NCBI RefSeq assembly: GCF_000620085.1
Contig: NZ_JHVJ01000010.1
Span: forward strand, 62,001 to 126,000
From: Marinobacterium jannaschii DSM 6295
GTDB taxonomy: Bacteria > Pseudomonadota > Gammaproteobacteria > Pseudomonadales > Balneatricaceae
Length of the DNA stretch: 64,000 bases
Direction: 5' to 3'
Shown here piece by piece: positions 45,968-55,470 of this stretch. Below the pieces are notes generated by a model. The model was not told the origin of the DNA and ran no database searches. It saw only the letters and a list, made by a program, of their open reading frames with translations. Positions within the stretch are counted from its first letter, which is position 1, and each line of letters opens with the position of its first letter. The position numbers and the translations under genes are program-made.

Positions 45968-48900
45968 ATGTACCAGTACCGCAGTGAGAGTAAGGAAGCC
46001 TTGCTGGCTCAGCTGGATGAGATGATCGGCGAGCGTTTGCCGGAAGAGCGTGCAGCCGTGCTCAAACGCTTTGCTTCCATCTACTACCGTTCGGCCGCGG
46101 CAGAGGATCTGGCGCAATGGCGACTGGATGATCTCTATGGCTCGACGCTGGCCTGCTGGCAGTTCCTGCAACGCAGGGATCCCGGCAACCCGCGGGTGCG
46201 TGTCTTTAATCCGGATTATGAGCAGCACGGCTGGCAGTCCACCCATACGGTTATCGAGGTGTTGCTGGAGGATATGCCGTTTATCGTCGACTCACTGCGA
46301 ATGGAGATAAACCGCCGTAATCTGACCATTCATGCCATCCATAATTCGGTACTGAACCTGTGCAGAAACAGTGATAACCAGCTGGAGAGCCTGCTGGAAC
46401 CAGAGTATGTGGGTGAAGACGTCGTTAAAGAATCGCTGGTCTTTATCGAGATCGATCGTCATACCGATCAGTCCCAGCTGGTTGAACTGGAACAGATATT
46501 CCTGGCGATTCTGGAAGATGTCCGCCTGGCGGTGGATGATTTTTATCAGATGGTGGCGCAGTGCGAATTGCTACAGGCTGAGTTTGAAAATGATATACCG
46601 GGGCTGCCATCACCGGAAGTCACTGAAGTGCGTGACTTTCTGCAGTGGCTGGAGCTTAACTTCACTTTTCTGGGCTACGAGGCCTTTCGTGTCGCGACGC
46701 AGGGTGAGACCAGCGCGCTGGTGCCGGTGGAAGGCAGCCAGCTCGGGCTGATGAAACTATCGGGTTGTGCCGATCAGGTTGCGTCAGAGCGGGCGCATAT
46801 GATGGATGCAGAGGCATTTGCGGCAACGCCTGAACTGCTGGTGTTTTCAAAGTCTTCGCGCAAGTCCCGGGTTCATCGTCCGGCATACCCTGATCTGATT
46901 CGTATCAAACAATTTGATAGTGAGGGTAAGCTTTGCGGCGAGGTGCATTTTCTCGGTCTCTATACTTCCAGCGTCTATATTCAGAGTTCGCGCTTTATTC
47001 CCGTGGTCCGGCGTAAAGTTGACGCAGTGATGGCGCTTTCCGGCCTGCACCGGCAGGGACATGACTGGAAGGAGTTGCTGCAGATTCTGGAGATCTATCC
47101 CCGTGATGACCTTTTTCAGGGCAGCGTAGAGGAGCTGGCACAGATCTCCCGGGGCATTCTGCATATCCACGAACGCCGTCAGATCCGCCTGTTTCTGCGC
47201 CGGGATAGTTTTGGACAGTACTTCTCCTGCCTCGTCTATGCCCCACGCGATGTTTACAGCACGCATTTTCGTCAGAAGGTCCAGGCGATCCTCTGTGAGG
47301 CGCTTGACTGCGATCTGGTGGAGTTTACCACTTACTTTTCCGAATCGATCCTTGCCCGGACACAGTTTATCCTGCGCAGCAGTGCGGGTGATGTGACGGA
47401 TCAGGCCGACGTCGAACGACTGGAACAGCAGTTACGGGATGCCGGTCGCAGCTGGGCAGATCATTTTTACGATGCCCTGGTGGAGTCGTTAGGCGAGGAG
47501 CAGGGAATCCTGATCTATAACCGCTACAACAAGGGGGTTCCTGCAGGCTACTGTTCTGACTTCAATCCGCGCACGGCGGTGGTCGATATGCAGCACATCC
47601 GCAAGTTGTCTGCGCAGCAGCCGATGCAGCTGAGTTTTTACCGGGCGCTGGAAAAGCAGGCCGATACGCTGAACTTCAAGCTGTTTAACCTGAACCAGCC
47701 ATTACCGCTCTCCGACCTGCTGCCGGTGCTGGAAAATCTGGGGCTGAGGGTGATCGATGAGCATCCCTACCGGATTGATGCGGATGATCACTGTGTCTGG
47801 ATTCACGACTTCAACCTGATCTATACCGGGCAGGAGTCGATATCGCTGAACGAACTGAAAGACCTGTTTCAGGAGGCGTTCCTCAGTATATGGCGCGGCC
47901 GGGCCGCGAATGACGACTTCAACCGGTTGGTGCTGTCTGCCCGCATAGGCTGGCGTGAGGTGGCGATGTTGAGAGCCTACGCCGCTTACATGAAGCAGAT
48001 TCGATTCCCGATCAGTAGTGAAGCAGTCAGCGCAACCCTGAACCATCAGGTGCAGCTGACGGCACTGTTGGTGAAACTGTTTAATACCCGGTTTGATCCC
48101 ACTAAGAGCAGCGTGCGCCAGCACGTCACGATAAAACAGCAGTTGCTGGATGGATTGGATGAGGTTGCCAGCCTGAATGAGGATAAGGTGATCCGGCAGT
48201 ACCTCAACCTGATTGAGGCGACGTTGCGAACTAACTATTTTCAGACCCAGGATGGCCAGTCAAAGGCTCATATGAGCTTTAAGCTGTCCCCTCGGGAGAT
48301 CCCGGATATTCCGCTGCCGCGGCCGATGTTTGAGATTTTCGTCTACTCGCCGGATATGGAAGGGGTTCACCTGCGTGGCGGCAAAGTCGCCCGTGGCGGA
48401 TTGCGCTGGTCTGACCGGCAGGAGGATTACCGTACTGAGGTCCTGGGGCTGGTGAAGGCGCAACAGGTAAAAAACGCGGTAATCGTGCCTGTCGGGGCTA
48501 AAGGCGGCTTCGTTGCCAAGAAACTGCACGAGGGGATGAGCCGGGATGAATGGCTGGCAGAGGGCGTGCGTTGCTATCGCACCTTTATCAGTGGTCTGCT
48601 GGATATTACCGATAATCTGAAAGACGGTGTGGTTGTCGCGCCGCCAGAAGTGCTGCGTCATGATGAAGATGACACCTATCTGGTGGTCGCCGCCGACAAA
48701 GGTACGGCGACTTTCTCGGATATTGCCAATGAAATAGCTGCCAGTTATGACTTCTGGCTCGGTGATGCCTTTGCTTCCGGCGGAAGTCAGGGTTATGACC
48801 ATAAGAAAATGGGGATTACAGCCCGGGGTGGCTGGGTGTCGGTTGAACGCCATTTCCGGGAGATGGGCGTCAATACCGCAGAGGATAACTTTAGCGTCGT

Positions 48901-50827
48901 GGCGATCGGGGACATGAGTGGGGATGTGTTCGGTAATGGTATGTTGTTGTCCCGGCATATCTGTCTGGTGGCCGCGTTTAACCATCAGCATATCTTTATC
49001 GATCCCACGCCGGACCCTGCCCGTAGCTGGGAAGAGCGCAAGCGCCTGTTCGACCTGCCACGCTCCAGCTGGACTGACTATGACAGTTCGCTGATCTCGG
49101 AAGGTGGCGGCATATTCTCGCGCAATGCCAAGTCTGTCACCCTGAGTAAGGAGCTGCGCCAGCTGATTGGTGTGACTCAGGAACGGATGACGCCGACGGA
49201 GCTGATCCGGGCTCTGCTTCGGGCACCGGTGGATCTGCTCTGGAATGGCGGCATCGGCACCTATGTTAAGGCCAGTGACGAAACGGATATGGATATCGGT
49301 GATAAGGCCAATGATGCACTGCGTATTAATGGTCGGGAGCTGCGGGCCAAGGTGGTCGGAGAGGGCGGCAACCTCGGCCTGAGCCAGAAGGCGCGGGTTG
49401 AATATGCCTTGAATGGTGGCCGCATGAACACCGATTTTATCGACAATGCCGGTGGTGTGGACTGCTCTGACCATGAGGTCAATATCAAAATCCTGCTGGA
49501 CCAGATCGTCGATGCCGGTGATATGACCTCTAAGCAGCGCAATCGGTTACTGGAAGATATGACGGAGGATGTCAGTCGCCTGGTGTTGCGTAACAACTAT
49601 CGTCAGGTACAGGCGATCTCTCTGGCCGAGATGCAGGCGCTGAATAATATGTCGGAATACCGACGCTTTATCAGCGGGCTGGAGCATGACGGCAAGCTGG
49701 ACCGTGAACTGGAATTTATCCCTGACGATGAACAGCTGGCCGAACGGCATATTGCAGGCTTTGGCCTGACCCGGCCTGAACTGAGTGTGTTGATCTCATA
49801 CAGCAAGGCGGAGATGAAACAGGCGCTGTTGGAAACACCAGTGCCCGATGATGCTTATCTCAGCGGCGAGCTGCGCCGGGCTTTCCCGGGCAACCTGTTG
49901 CAGGATTTCAGCGCGCCGCTGGCGCAGCATCGCCTGCGCCGGGAGATCGTTTCTACCGAGATCGCAAACCATATCGTTAACTTTATGGGCATCAACTTCG
50001 TTGACCGGCTGATTAAGTCGACCGGTGCCGATGTGGCCCAGGTGACACGAAGTTATATTCTGGCCCGCGATGTAATTGGCCTGCAACAGATCTGGCAAGA
50101 GATCGAGTGGCTCGATCATCAGGTGGCGGCGCAAACCCAGATGAAGATGATGCTGGAACTGCAGCACTTGGCCCGGCGGGCTACCCGCTGGTTTGTACGC
50201 AACCGCCGTGGTGAGATTGATTGCGCGGCTGAAGTGCAGCGCTGCAGCCAGCAGCTGGAAAAGCTGGTGGCTAATATGTCTGCACTGCTCTGTGGTGAGC
50301 CACTTAAAGTCTGGCAGAGAGCCTATGACGGTTATATCGGGCAGGGGATTCCCGAGTCACTGGCTGCACAGGTGGCTGCCAGCCGTATTCTGAACAGTTG
50401 CCTCAGCATTATCGAGGTGGCGGCCGAAACCGGCGTGCCGGTGGAAGATGTTGCCCGGGCATTCTTTGAGCTTGATGAACGTCTGCAGCTGCACTGGTTC
50501 TCGGTACAGCTGGATCATCTGACGGTGGATAACTATTGGCAGGGAATGGCACGGGAGACGTTCAGGGATGATCTGGAACTGCAGCAACGACACCTGCTAC
50601 ACAACATCCTCAGTAGCTGGCAGCCCGGGGAGGATGTTAATGAGAGTGTTGCGGACTGGCAGCAACAGCATTCGGAGCTTATTTCGCGCTGGGGCGCAAT
50701 GCTGGATGAGCTGAAAGGAGGGGAGCAGAAAGAGTATGCGATGTTTGCCGTCGCAGTGAGAGAGCTGGCGGACCTTGCGCGTAACAGTCATTGTATTAAA
50801 GGGGATGTTGCCGAACCGGTTTGTTAA
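45968..50827 (+). CDS. gdhB: NAD-specific glutamate dehydrogenase, large (180-kDa) type
   Basis: A 1619-residue cytoplasmic enzyme oxidising glutamate to 2-oxoglutarate and ammonium with NAD+. N-terminal ACT-like and helical regulatory regions (~1-700) precede the catalytic core (~770-1250): GGLRWSDRQEDYRTEVLGLV, PVGAKGGFV, AADKGTATFSDIAN and NGGIGTYVKASDETD. The length matches the 1600-residue class of Pseudomonas and Streptomyces GdhB. It feeds the TCA cycle whose genes lie at 57-64 kb. ATG 45968 follows a weak AAGGGAT site. Confidence 0.96.
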   Translation: MYQYRSESKEALLAQLDEMIGERLPEERAAVLKRFASIYYRSAAAEDLAQWRLDDLYGSTLACWQFLQRRDPGNPRVRVFNPDYEQHGWQSTHTVIEVLLEDMPFIVDSLRMEINRRNLTIHAIHNSVLNLCRNSDNQLESLLEPEYVGEDVVKESLVFIEIDRHTDQSQLVELEQIFLAILEDVRLAVDDFYQMVAQCELLQAEFENDIPGLPSPEVTEVRDFLQWLELNFTFLGYEAFRVATQGETSALVPVEGSQLGLMKLSGCADQVASERAHMMDAEAFAATPELLVFSKSSRKSRVHRPAYPDLIRIKQFDSEGKLCGEVHFLGLYTSSVYIQSSRFIPVVRRKVDAVMALSGLHRQGHDWKELLQILEIYPRDDLFQGSVEELAQISRGILHIHERRQIRLFLRRDSFGQYFSCLVYAPRDVYSTHFRQKVQAILCEALDCDLVEFTTYFSESILARTQFILRSSAGDVTDQADVERLEQQLRDAGRSWADHFYDALVESLGEEQGILIYNRYNKGVPAGYCSDFNPRTAVVDMQHIRKLSAQQPMQLSFYRALEKQADTLNFKLFNLNQPLPLSDLLPVLENLGLRVIDEHPYRIDADDHCVWIHDFNLIYTGQESISLNELKDLFQEAFLSIWRGRAANDDFNRLVLSARIGWREVAMLRAYAAYMKQIRFPISSEAVSATLNHQVQLTALLVKLFNTRFDPTKSSVRQHVTIKQQLLDGLDEVASLNEDKVIRQYLNLIEATLRTNYFQTQDGQSKAHMSFKLSPREIPDIPLPRPMFEIFVYSPDMEGVHLRGGKVARGGLRWSDRQEDYRTEVLGLVKAQQVKNAVIVPVGAKGGFVAKKLHEGMSRDEWLAEGVRCYRTFISGLLDITDNLKDGVVVAPPEVLRHDEDDTYLVVAADKGTATFSDIANEIAASYDFWLGDAFASGGSQGYDHKKMGITARGGWVSVERHFREMGVNTAEDNFSVVAIGDMSGDVFGNGMLLSRHICLVAAFNHQHIFIDPTPDPARSWEERKRLFDLPRSSWTDYDSSLISEGGGIFSRNAKSVTLSKELRQLIGVTQERMTPTELIRALLRAPVDLLWNGGIGTYVKASDETDMDIGDKANDALRINGRELRAKVVGEGGNLGLSQKARVEYALNGGRMNTDFIDNAGGVDCSDHEVNIKILLDQIVDAGDMTSKQRNRLLEDMTEDVSRLVLRNNYRQVQAISLAEMQALNNMSEYRRFISGLEHDGKLDRELEFIPDDEQLAERHIAGFGLTRPELSVLISYSKAEMKQALLETPVPDDAYLSGELRRAFPGNLLQDFSAPLAQHRLRREIVSTEIANHIVNFMGINFVDRLIKSTGADVAQVTRSYILARDVIGLQQIWQEIEWLDHQVAAQTQMKMMLELQHLARRATRWFVRNRRGEIDCAAEVQRCSQQLEKLVANMSALLCGEPLKVWQRAYDGYIGQGIPESLAAQVAASRILNSCLSIIEVAAETGVPVEDVARAFFELDERLQLHWFSVQLDHLTVDNYWQGMARETFRDDLELQQRHLLHNILSSWQPGEDVNESVADWQQQHSELISRWGAMLDELKGGEQKEYAMFAVAVRELADLARNSHCIKGDVAEPVC

Positions 50828-51077
50828 GCTGGACCACTGTGCGCTGGCTGGTATTATTGCCATCGTACAGTGGTGTGAACCGGTGAATACGTCCTGGGTG
50901 CGCTCTGTAACTGAGAGCCTGGCCGGATTAAAGCTGTTAAGTGAAATTGTCGCCTGGCGTGGCAAACGGCTAGTAGCCTTAGCGCCCGCCCGGCGGGGCT
51001 TTCAGATTTTTCACCGGTTCCGTAGGCAGTCCGGACGCCGATTCAGGGCTGCAGGTTTCAAAGAATGATCTGTTTAA

Positions 51078-51305
51078 ATGACCATGCAGGATATTACCTT
51101 CGACCTTTACCTCAGCTCTGATGAATTTCTGAAACTTTATCAGGGCACCGCCAAAGATATAGTGACCCGCGCCCTCGATGGCCGGACGCTGCGTTTTCCA
51201 GCCAGGGTGATGCGCCAGTTTCTGTTACATGACGGTATCAGGGGCCGTTTCCGGCTGTTCTTTGATGCACAGGGAAAGTTTGACCGCATCGAGCGCCTGC
51301 GCTGA
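51078..51305 (+). CDS. DUF2835-family protein
   Basis: A 75-residue protein matching DUF2835: [20 protein letters not shown], then [15 protein letters not shown] and [18 protein letters not shown]. Function unknown; widespread single-copy in Gammaproteobacteria. ATG 51078 or 51084 could start. The 250 bp between the dehydrogenase stop and this gene show nothing else I can support. Confidence 0.85.
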   Translation: MTMQDITFDLYLSSDEFLKLYQGTAKDIVTRALDGRTLRFPARVMRQFLLHDGIRGRFRLFFDAQGKFDRIERLR

Positions 51306-51415
51306 ATTTCATTGTCGGGTCAGGCCTGTTCGCTTCGGCAACAGGCTCATCACTATTAAATAAGCGCCTAGTCGCCTATAATTCGGGCCAAATTTTTTGT
51401 CAGCAGAGAGTGACC

Positions 51416-52441
51416 ATGCTTTACCCTGTCGCACGTTCCCTGATGTTCCGGTGTGATCCGGAGACTTCTCATGACCTGGCTCTGAAGACGATGAACCTGA
51501 GCGCCGAGCTGGGTATGCATCATCTTCTGGGGGCGGAGGTACAAGAACATCCGGTAGAAGTGATGGGGTTAAGGTTTCCGAATCCGGTCGGTCTTGCCGC
51601 AGGCCTGGATAAAAACGGCATCGCCGTGGATGGCCTTGCTGCTATGGGATTCGGCTTTGTCGAAGTCGGCACAGTAACGCCGCGCCCTCAGGCGGGTAAC
51701 CCCAAGCCGCGTATCTTCCGACTGCCGCAGCAAAATGCCATTATCAACCGCATGGGGTTCAACAACGATGGGGTGGATCAGCTGCTGAAGAACCTTGATC
51801 GTAGTCGCTACAAAGGCATCCTGGGTATCAATATCGGTAAGAATAAAGATACGCCCAACGAAAATGCCAATGATGACTACCTCTACTGCATGCGCAAGGT
51901 TTACGGTCGCGCATCCTATATCACGGTAAACGTCTCTTCTCCTAATACTCCGGGCCTGCGCACGCTGCAGTTTGGTGACTCCCTTAACAGCCTGCTGGAT
52001 GCACTGAAGACCGAACAGATCAAGCTGGCGGGTGTCCACAATCGCTACGTCCCGGTCGCGGTAAAAATCGCACCGGATATGACGGAAGAAGAGGTCGGTA
52101 TGGTGGCGGCATCGCTCAAAGCCTATGAGTTGGATGGTGTCATCGCAACCAACACCACGCTGTCGCGCGAAGGTGTTGAAGGTCTGCCGCACGCCAGTGA
52201 GGCGGGAGGCTTGTCCGGTGCACCGGTAAGGAATAAGTCGACACGCACGATTAAGGCGCTGTCAGAAGCGCTGGATGGCGCACTGCCGATTATTGGTGTG
52301 GGGGGTATCACCGATGGGCTTGATGCGGCCGAAAAGATTGAAGCCGGTGCCAGCCTGGTGCAAATCTACAGCGGTTTTATCTATCGTGGACCAGAGCTGG
52401 TCAGTGATGCGGTGAAGGCGATCGCAGCATTACAGCGTTAA
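51416..52441 (+). CDS. pyrD: Dihydroorotate dehydrogenase (quinone), class 2
   Basis: A 341-residue membrane-associated flavoprotein of pyrimidine synthesis: oxidises dihydroorotate to orotate and reduces ubiquinone. N-terminal amphipathic helices ([20 protein letters not shown]), then the FMN barrel with [39 protein letters not shown] (catalytic Ser region), [10 protein letters not shown] and [12 protein letters not shown]. The start at 51416 has GAGAG upstream; an in-frame GTG at 51410 is less likely. Converges on rmf. Confidence 0.97.
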   Translation: MLYPVARSLMFRCDPETSHDLALKTMNLSAELGMHHLLGAEVQEHPVEVMGLRFPNPVGLAAGLDKNGIAVDGLAAMGFGFVEVGTVTPRPQAGNPKPRIFRLPQQNAIINRMGFNNDGVDQLLKNLDRSRYKGILGINIGKNKDTPNENANDDYLYCMRKVYGRASYITVNVSSPNTPGLRTLQFGDSLNSLLDALKTEQIKLAGVHNRYVPVAVKIAPDMTEEEVGMVAASLKAYELDGVIATNTTLSREGVEGLPHASEAGGLSGAPVRNKSTRTIKALSEALDGALPIIGVGGITDGLDAAEKIEAGASLVQIYSGFIYRGPELVSDAVKAIAALQR

Positions 52442-52466
52442 TCGGCTGATTGAAGCTGAACTAAGT

Positions 52467-52488
52467 AGGGGCTCCTTACAAAGCCCCT
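52467..52488. terminator. Hairpin between convergent pyrD and rmf
   Basis: AGGGGCT (52467-52473) pairs with AGCCCCT (52482-52488) around an 8-base loop. It lies in the 69-bp gap between convergent stops. No T-run, so termination strength is uncertain. Confidence 0.45.
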
Positions 52489-52510
52489 CCTCGAATCTGT
52501 GGTTGCTAGT

Positions 52511-52717
52511 TTAGTGAAGCGCCGGATTTAACTGGATGGCGGATACACCGTCCATGCCATCCCAGTGGGCCTCTCGACCCTCGCGCCAGCCGCTCATCCA
52601 GTGGCTGCGCAAATCAGTTGTACTAACAGGGCATGTGTCTCTGGACTTGCCGTCCAGGCCCGCCCTAAAGCCTCGATTGAACAGGGTGCTACTACGATCT
52701 CGCTTCTGTCTCTTCAT
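52511..52717 (-). CDS. rmf: Ribosome modulation factor
   Basis: A 68-residue stationary-phase factor that dimerises 70S ribosomes into inactive 100S. It begins MKRQKRDRSSTLFNRGFRAG, followed by CPVSTTDLRSHWMSGWREGR, matching E. coli RMF. The start at 52717 is set by this conserved N terminus, with GAGG 10 nt upstream; the open frame continues to 52867 without conservation. The C-terminal tail is slightly longer than the 55-residue E. coli protein. Confidence 0.93.
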   Translation of the reverse strand: MKRQKRDRSSTLFNRGFRAGLDGKSRDTCPVSTTDLRSHWMSGWREGREAHWDGMDGVSAIQLNPALH

Positions 52718-53041
52718 ATGGATAAAGCCTCGCTTGGTTCTATCGTTTATTAAGAGCGAATACCTGAGACAGGGTATTCGTCGCAGGCTGTGAACCGATC
52801 CTTCGATTTGGGCTTCACAGATCTCTATTTCTATAGAAAAGCAGACGGTTTGGCGATTTAATTTCACTATCCTGTTATATGGTTGTCATAAATCGACTTA
52901 GAGTGCAGTTGCAAAAAGTCGAGTGCTTTCATCAGGTTAGGGCAAATCCCGATAAACAGTTGTTTGGCTGAATAGTTTTCAGCAAAAATCGATTAATTTT
53001 GAACCAATTTAACTTTCAGGCTGTAAAGCTGGGGTAACTAA
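52718..53041. other. Divergent control region of rmf and rlmKL
   Basis: A 324-bp AT-rich stretch carrying the promoters of the divergent rmf and rlmKL genes. I see no further gene and could not choose a clear promoter for either. Confidence 0.5.
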
Positions 53042-55192
53042 GTGTCAACCAAGAAATTCTTTTTAACCTGTCCCAAGGGTATTGAAGCGCTGTTAGCGGA
53101 GGAGCTGGCATCGCTGGGAATCAGTGATGTACGCCAGACCGTTGCCGGTGTCTGGTTCGAGGGCGAATTGGTTGATGCTTACCGCGTATGCCTCTGGTCC
53201 CGCCTGGCGAACCGGGTGCTGTATCCTCTGGCGGAGTGTGATGTCGCATCGGCGCAACATCTGTATGACGGTGTTCAGCAGGTTAACTGGCTGGACCACC
53301 TGCGTGCCAGTGGCAGCCTGACAATCGATTTTACCGGCCGTTCAGAGGTTATTAACAATACCCAGTTTGGCGCTCAGAAAGTTAAGGACGCGATCGTTGA
53401 CCAGATCCGCACCCTGACCGGTAACCGTCCATCAGTCGACCGCAAGCAGCCTGACTTGCGGGTGAATGTACACCTCTCCCGCGACCGTGCAGTGATCGCG
53501 CTGGACCTGTCCGGAGACAGCCTGCATCGCCGGGGCTATCGCCTGCAGGCAGGCATGGCGCCGATGAAGGAGAATCTGGCATCTGCAGTGCTGATGCGTA
53601 GCGGCTGGCCTGGAATTGCCACTCAGCATCCCCTGATGCTGGACCCGATGTGTGGTTCCGGAACCCTGCTGATCGAGGCGGCCATGATGGTGGCGGACAT
53701 CGCTCCGGGCCTGCTTCGTCGTCAGTTTGGCTTCGATCGCTGGCTGCTGCACCGCAAACCGGAATGGCAGGCCTTACTCGATGAGGCAGAGCAGCGTCGT
53801 GAAGCGGGACTGGCCACGTTGCAGCATCGCTTTGTGGGGCGCGATATGGACGGGCGGGTATTGATCAGCGCCCGCGACAACGCCAAGCGTGCCGGTCTTG
53901 ATGCATATATCCAGTTTGAGAAGGGGCGTCTTGAAGACCTTAAGGCTGAATCACTGCCTGCCCATGAGGCTGGTTTCCTGATATCCAACCCGCCCTACGG
54001 CGAGCGTCTGGGAGAAAACAACCAGCTCAAATTCCTCTATCGTCACCTAGGTGATCTGCTGAAGCAGCAGTTTGGTGGCTGGCTGGCGAGTATCTTCACC
54101 GGTAATCCTGACCTGTGCAAAGTGATGGGGCTGCGGGCTGAGAAGCAGTACAAGCTCTATAACGGCAGTATTGAGAGTCGTCTCTACCTGTATCCGATAG
54201 CGAAGAGAGAGGCTTCAGAAGCCTCTGAGCAGCAGGCGCGGCCGCTTTCCGAGGGCGCACAGATGTTTGCTAACCGGTTGCGTAAAAACATTAAAGGGAT
54301 GGCTAAGTGGGTTAAGCGCGATGGCATACAGGCATATCGCCTCTATGATGCGGATATACCGGAGTATGCGGTAGCGGTCGATCTTTACGGCGATCAGGTT
54401 CATGTGCAGGAATATGCTGCGCCGAAAAGTGTTGATCCGGTGCGGGCCTTCACGCGCCTGAACGATGTGATGAGTGCGATTCCCGATGTGCTGGGGATAG
54501 CGCCGGAACAGGTCGTGCTAAAGCAGCGTCAGCGTCAGCAGGGTAAGGCGCAGTACGAGAAGCAGTCTGAAACAGCGCGCTTCTTCGAGGTAAACGAGCA
54601 TGGCTGTCGCTTGCTGGTTAACCTGCATGATTACCTTGATACCGGCCTGTTCCTGGATCACCGTCCCGTCCGTAAGCACCTCCAGGGCATGGCGGATGGC
54701 AAGGACGTACTGAACCTGTTCTGCTATACCGCCTCAGCCTCGGTGCATATGGCCGTGGGTGGCGCTAAAACCACAACCAGTGTCGATATGTCTGCGACCT
54801 ATCTGAACTGGGCCGAGCGTAACCTTGAGCTGAACGGCTTTAAGGGTAAGCACCATGCGCTGGTAAAGGCAGACTGTATTAAATGGCTGCACAGCCAGTT
54901 CAAGCCTGCCTACGACCTTATCTTTATGGATCCGCCGACATTCTCCAACTCCAAACGTATGCAGGGGGTGCTGGATGTGCAGCGTGACCACGTCGAGCTT
55001 GTGCGCTCTGCCATGGCCCTGCTGAGGCCGGGCGGGACGCTGGTTTTCTCGAATAACTATCGACGCTTCAAGCTCGACTATGAGGCGCTGGGCGAGTACG
55101 ACTGCAACGACATCAGTCATAAGAGTCTGGACCCGGACTTCAAACGTAATCAGCGAATCCACAGCTGCTTCGAGATTCGTCATAAGGGCTGA
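53042..55192 (+). CDS. rlmKL: Bifunctional 23S rRNA methyltransferase RlmKL
   Basis: A 716-residue fusion enzyme methylating 23S rRNA: RlmL makes m2G2445 and RlmK makes m7G2069. N-terminal THUMP domain (~45-155); RlmL domain with LDPMCGSGTLLIEAA and the catalytic ISNPPYGERL; RlmK domain (~440-716) with VLNLFCYTASASVHMAVGGA and FMDPPTFSNS. Starts with GTG (MSTKKFFLTCPKGIEALLAE), matching the family N terminus. Full length, single gene. Confidence 0.96.
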   Translation: MSTKKFFLTCPKGIEALLAEELASLGISDVRQTVAGVWFEGELVDAYRVCLWSRLANRVLYPLAECDVASAQHLYDGVQQVNWLDHLRASGSLTIDFTGRSEVINNTQFGAQKVKDAIVDQIRTLTGNRPSVDRKQPDLRVNVHLSRDRAVIALDLSGDSLHRRGYRLQAGMAPMKENLASAVLMRSGWPGIATQHPLMLDPMCGSGTLLIEAAMMVADIAPGLLRRQFGFDRWLLHRKPEWQALLDEAEQRREAGLATLQHRFVGRDMDGRVLISARDNAKRAGLDAYIQFEKGRLEDLKAESLPAHEAGFLISNPPYGERLGENNQLKFLYRHLGDLLKQQFGGWLASIFTGNPDLCKVMGLRAEKQYKLYNGSIESRLYLYPIAKREASEASEQQARPLSEGAQMFANRLRKNIKGMAKWVKRDGIQAYRLYDADIPEYAVAVDLYGDQVHVQEYAAPKSVDPVRAFTRLNDVMSAIPDVLGIAPEQVVLKQRQRQQGKAQYEKQSETARFFEVNEHGCRLLVNLHDYLDTGLFLDHRPVRKHLQGMADGKDVLNLFCYTASASVHMAVGGAKTTTSVDMSATYLNWAERNLELNGFKGKHHALVKADCIKWLHSQFKPAYDLIFMDPPTFSNSKRMQGVLDVQRDHVELVRSAMALLRPGGTLVFSNNYRRFKLDYEALGEYDCNDISHKSLDPDFKRNQRIHSCFEIRHKG

Positions 55193-55395
55193 CCTGTTTT
55201 GGCACACTCTCTGCATTATCCCGTGCACTGATAAGAAGAGATTGTGTGCTGCGATGGTGCCGGATGCGCTAAATCGGTGCTAAACAGACGCCTTGGTCCG
55301 CGCAACTACAGGGCTGAGGCGTTTATTTAGATCGACCGGGTCTGTTTTATGATCGATTCAGGTGCATGCAATCTCTGCAATATAACTAGAACAGC

Positions 55396-55410
55396 GCACT
55401 AAAATAGTGC
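55396..55410. promoter_or_regulatory. NtrC-like dyad upstream of amt
   Basis: GCACTA (55396-55401) and TAGTGC (55405-55410) form a perfect dyad with the GCAC-N7-GTGC spacing of NtrC sites upstream of glnA. It lies 60 bp upstream of the preferred amt start. No good GG-N10-GC sigma-54 promoter was found next to it, so the assignment is tentative. Confidence 0.45.
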
Positions 55411-55470
55411 CTCTCACGGAGGGGTGGCTATATTTTGGTGCGGATGGCCAAGTTGAAGCAGGAGATGCTT

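Noticed and set aside
50775-51068. A 97-codon frame spanning the end of the glutamate dehydrogenase gene
   Set aside because: Starts inside the dehydrogenase in another frame; Arg-rich tail, no family, no ribosome site.
55412-55445. A sigma-54 promoter between the NtrC-like dyad and amt
   Set aside because: The nearest GG and GC dinucleotides are 12 bases apart rather than 10, so the invariant spacing fails.
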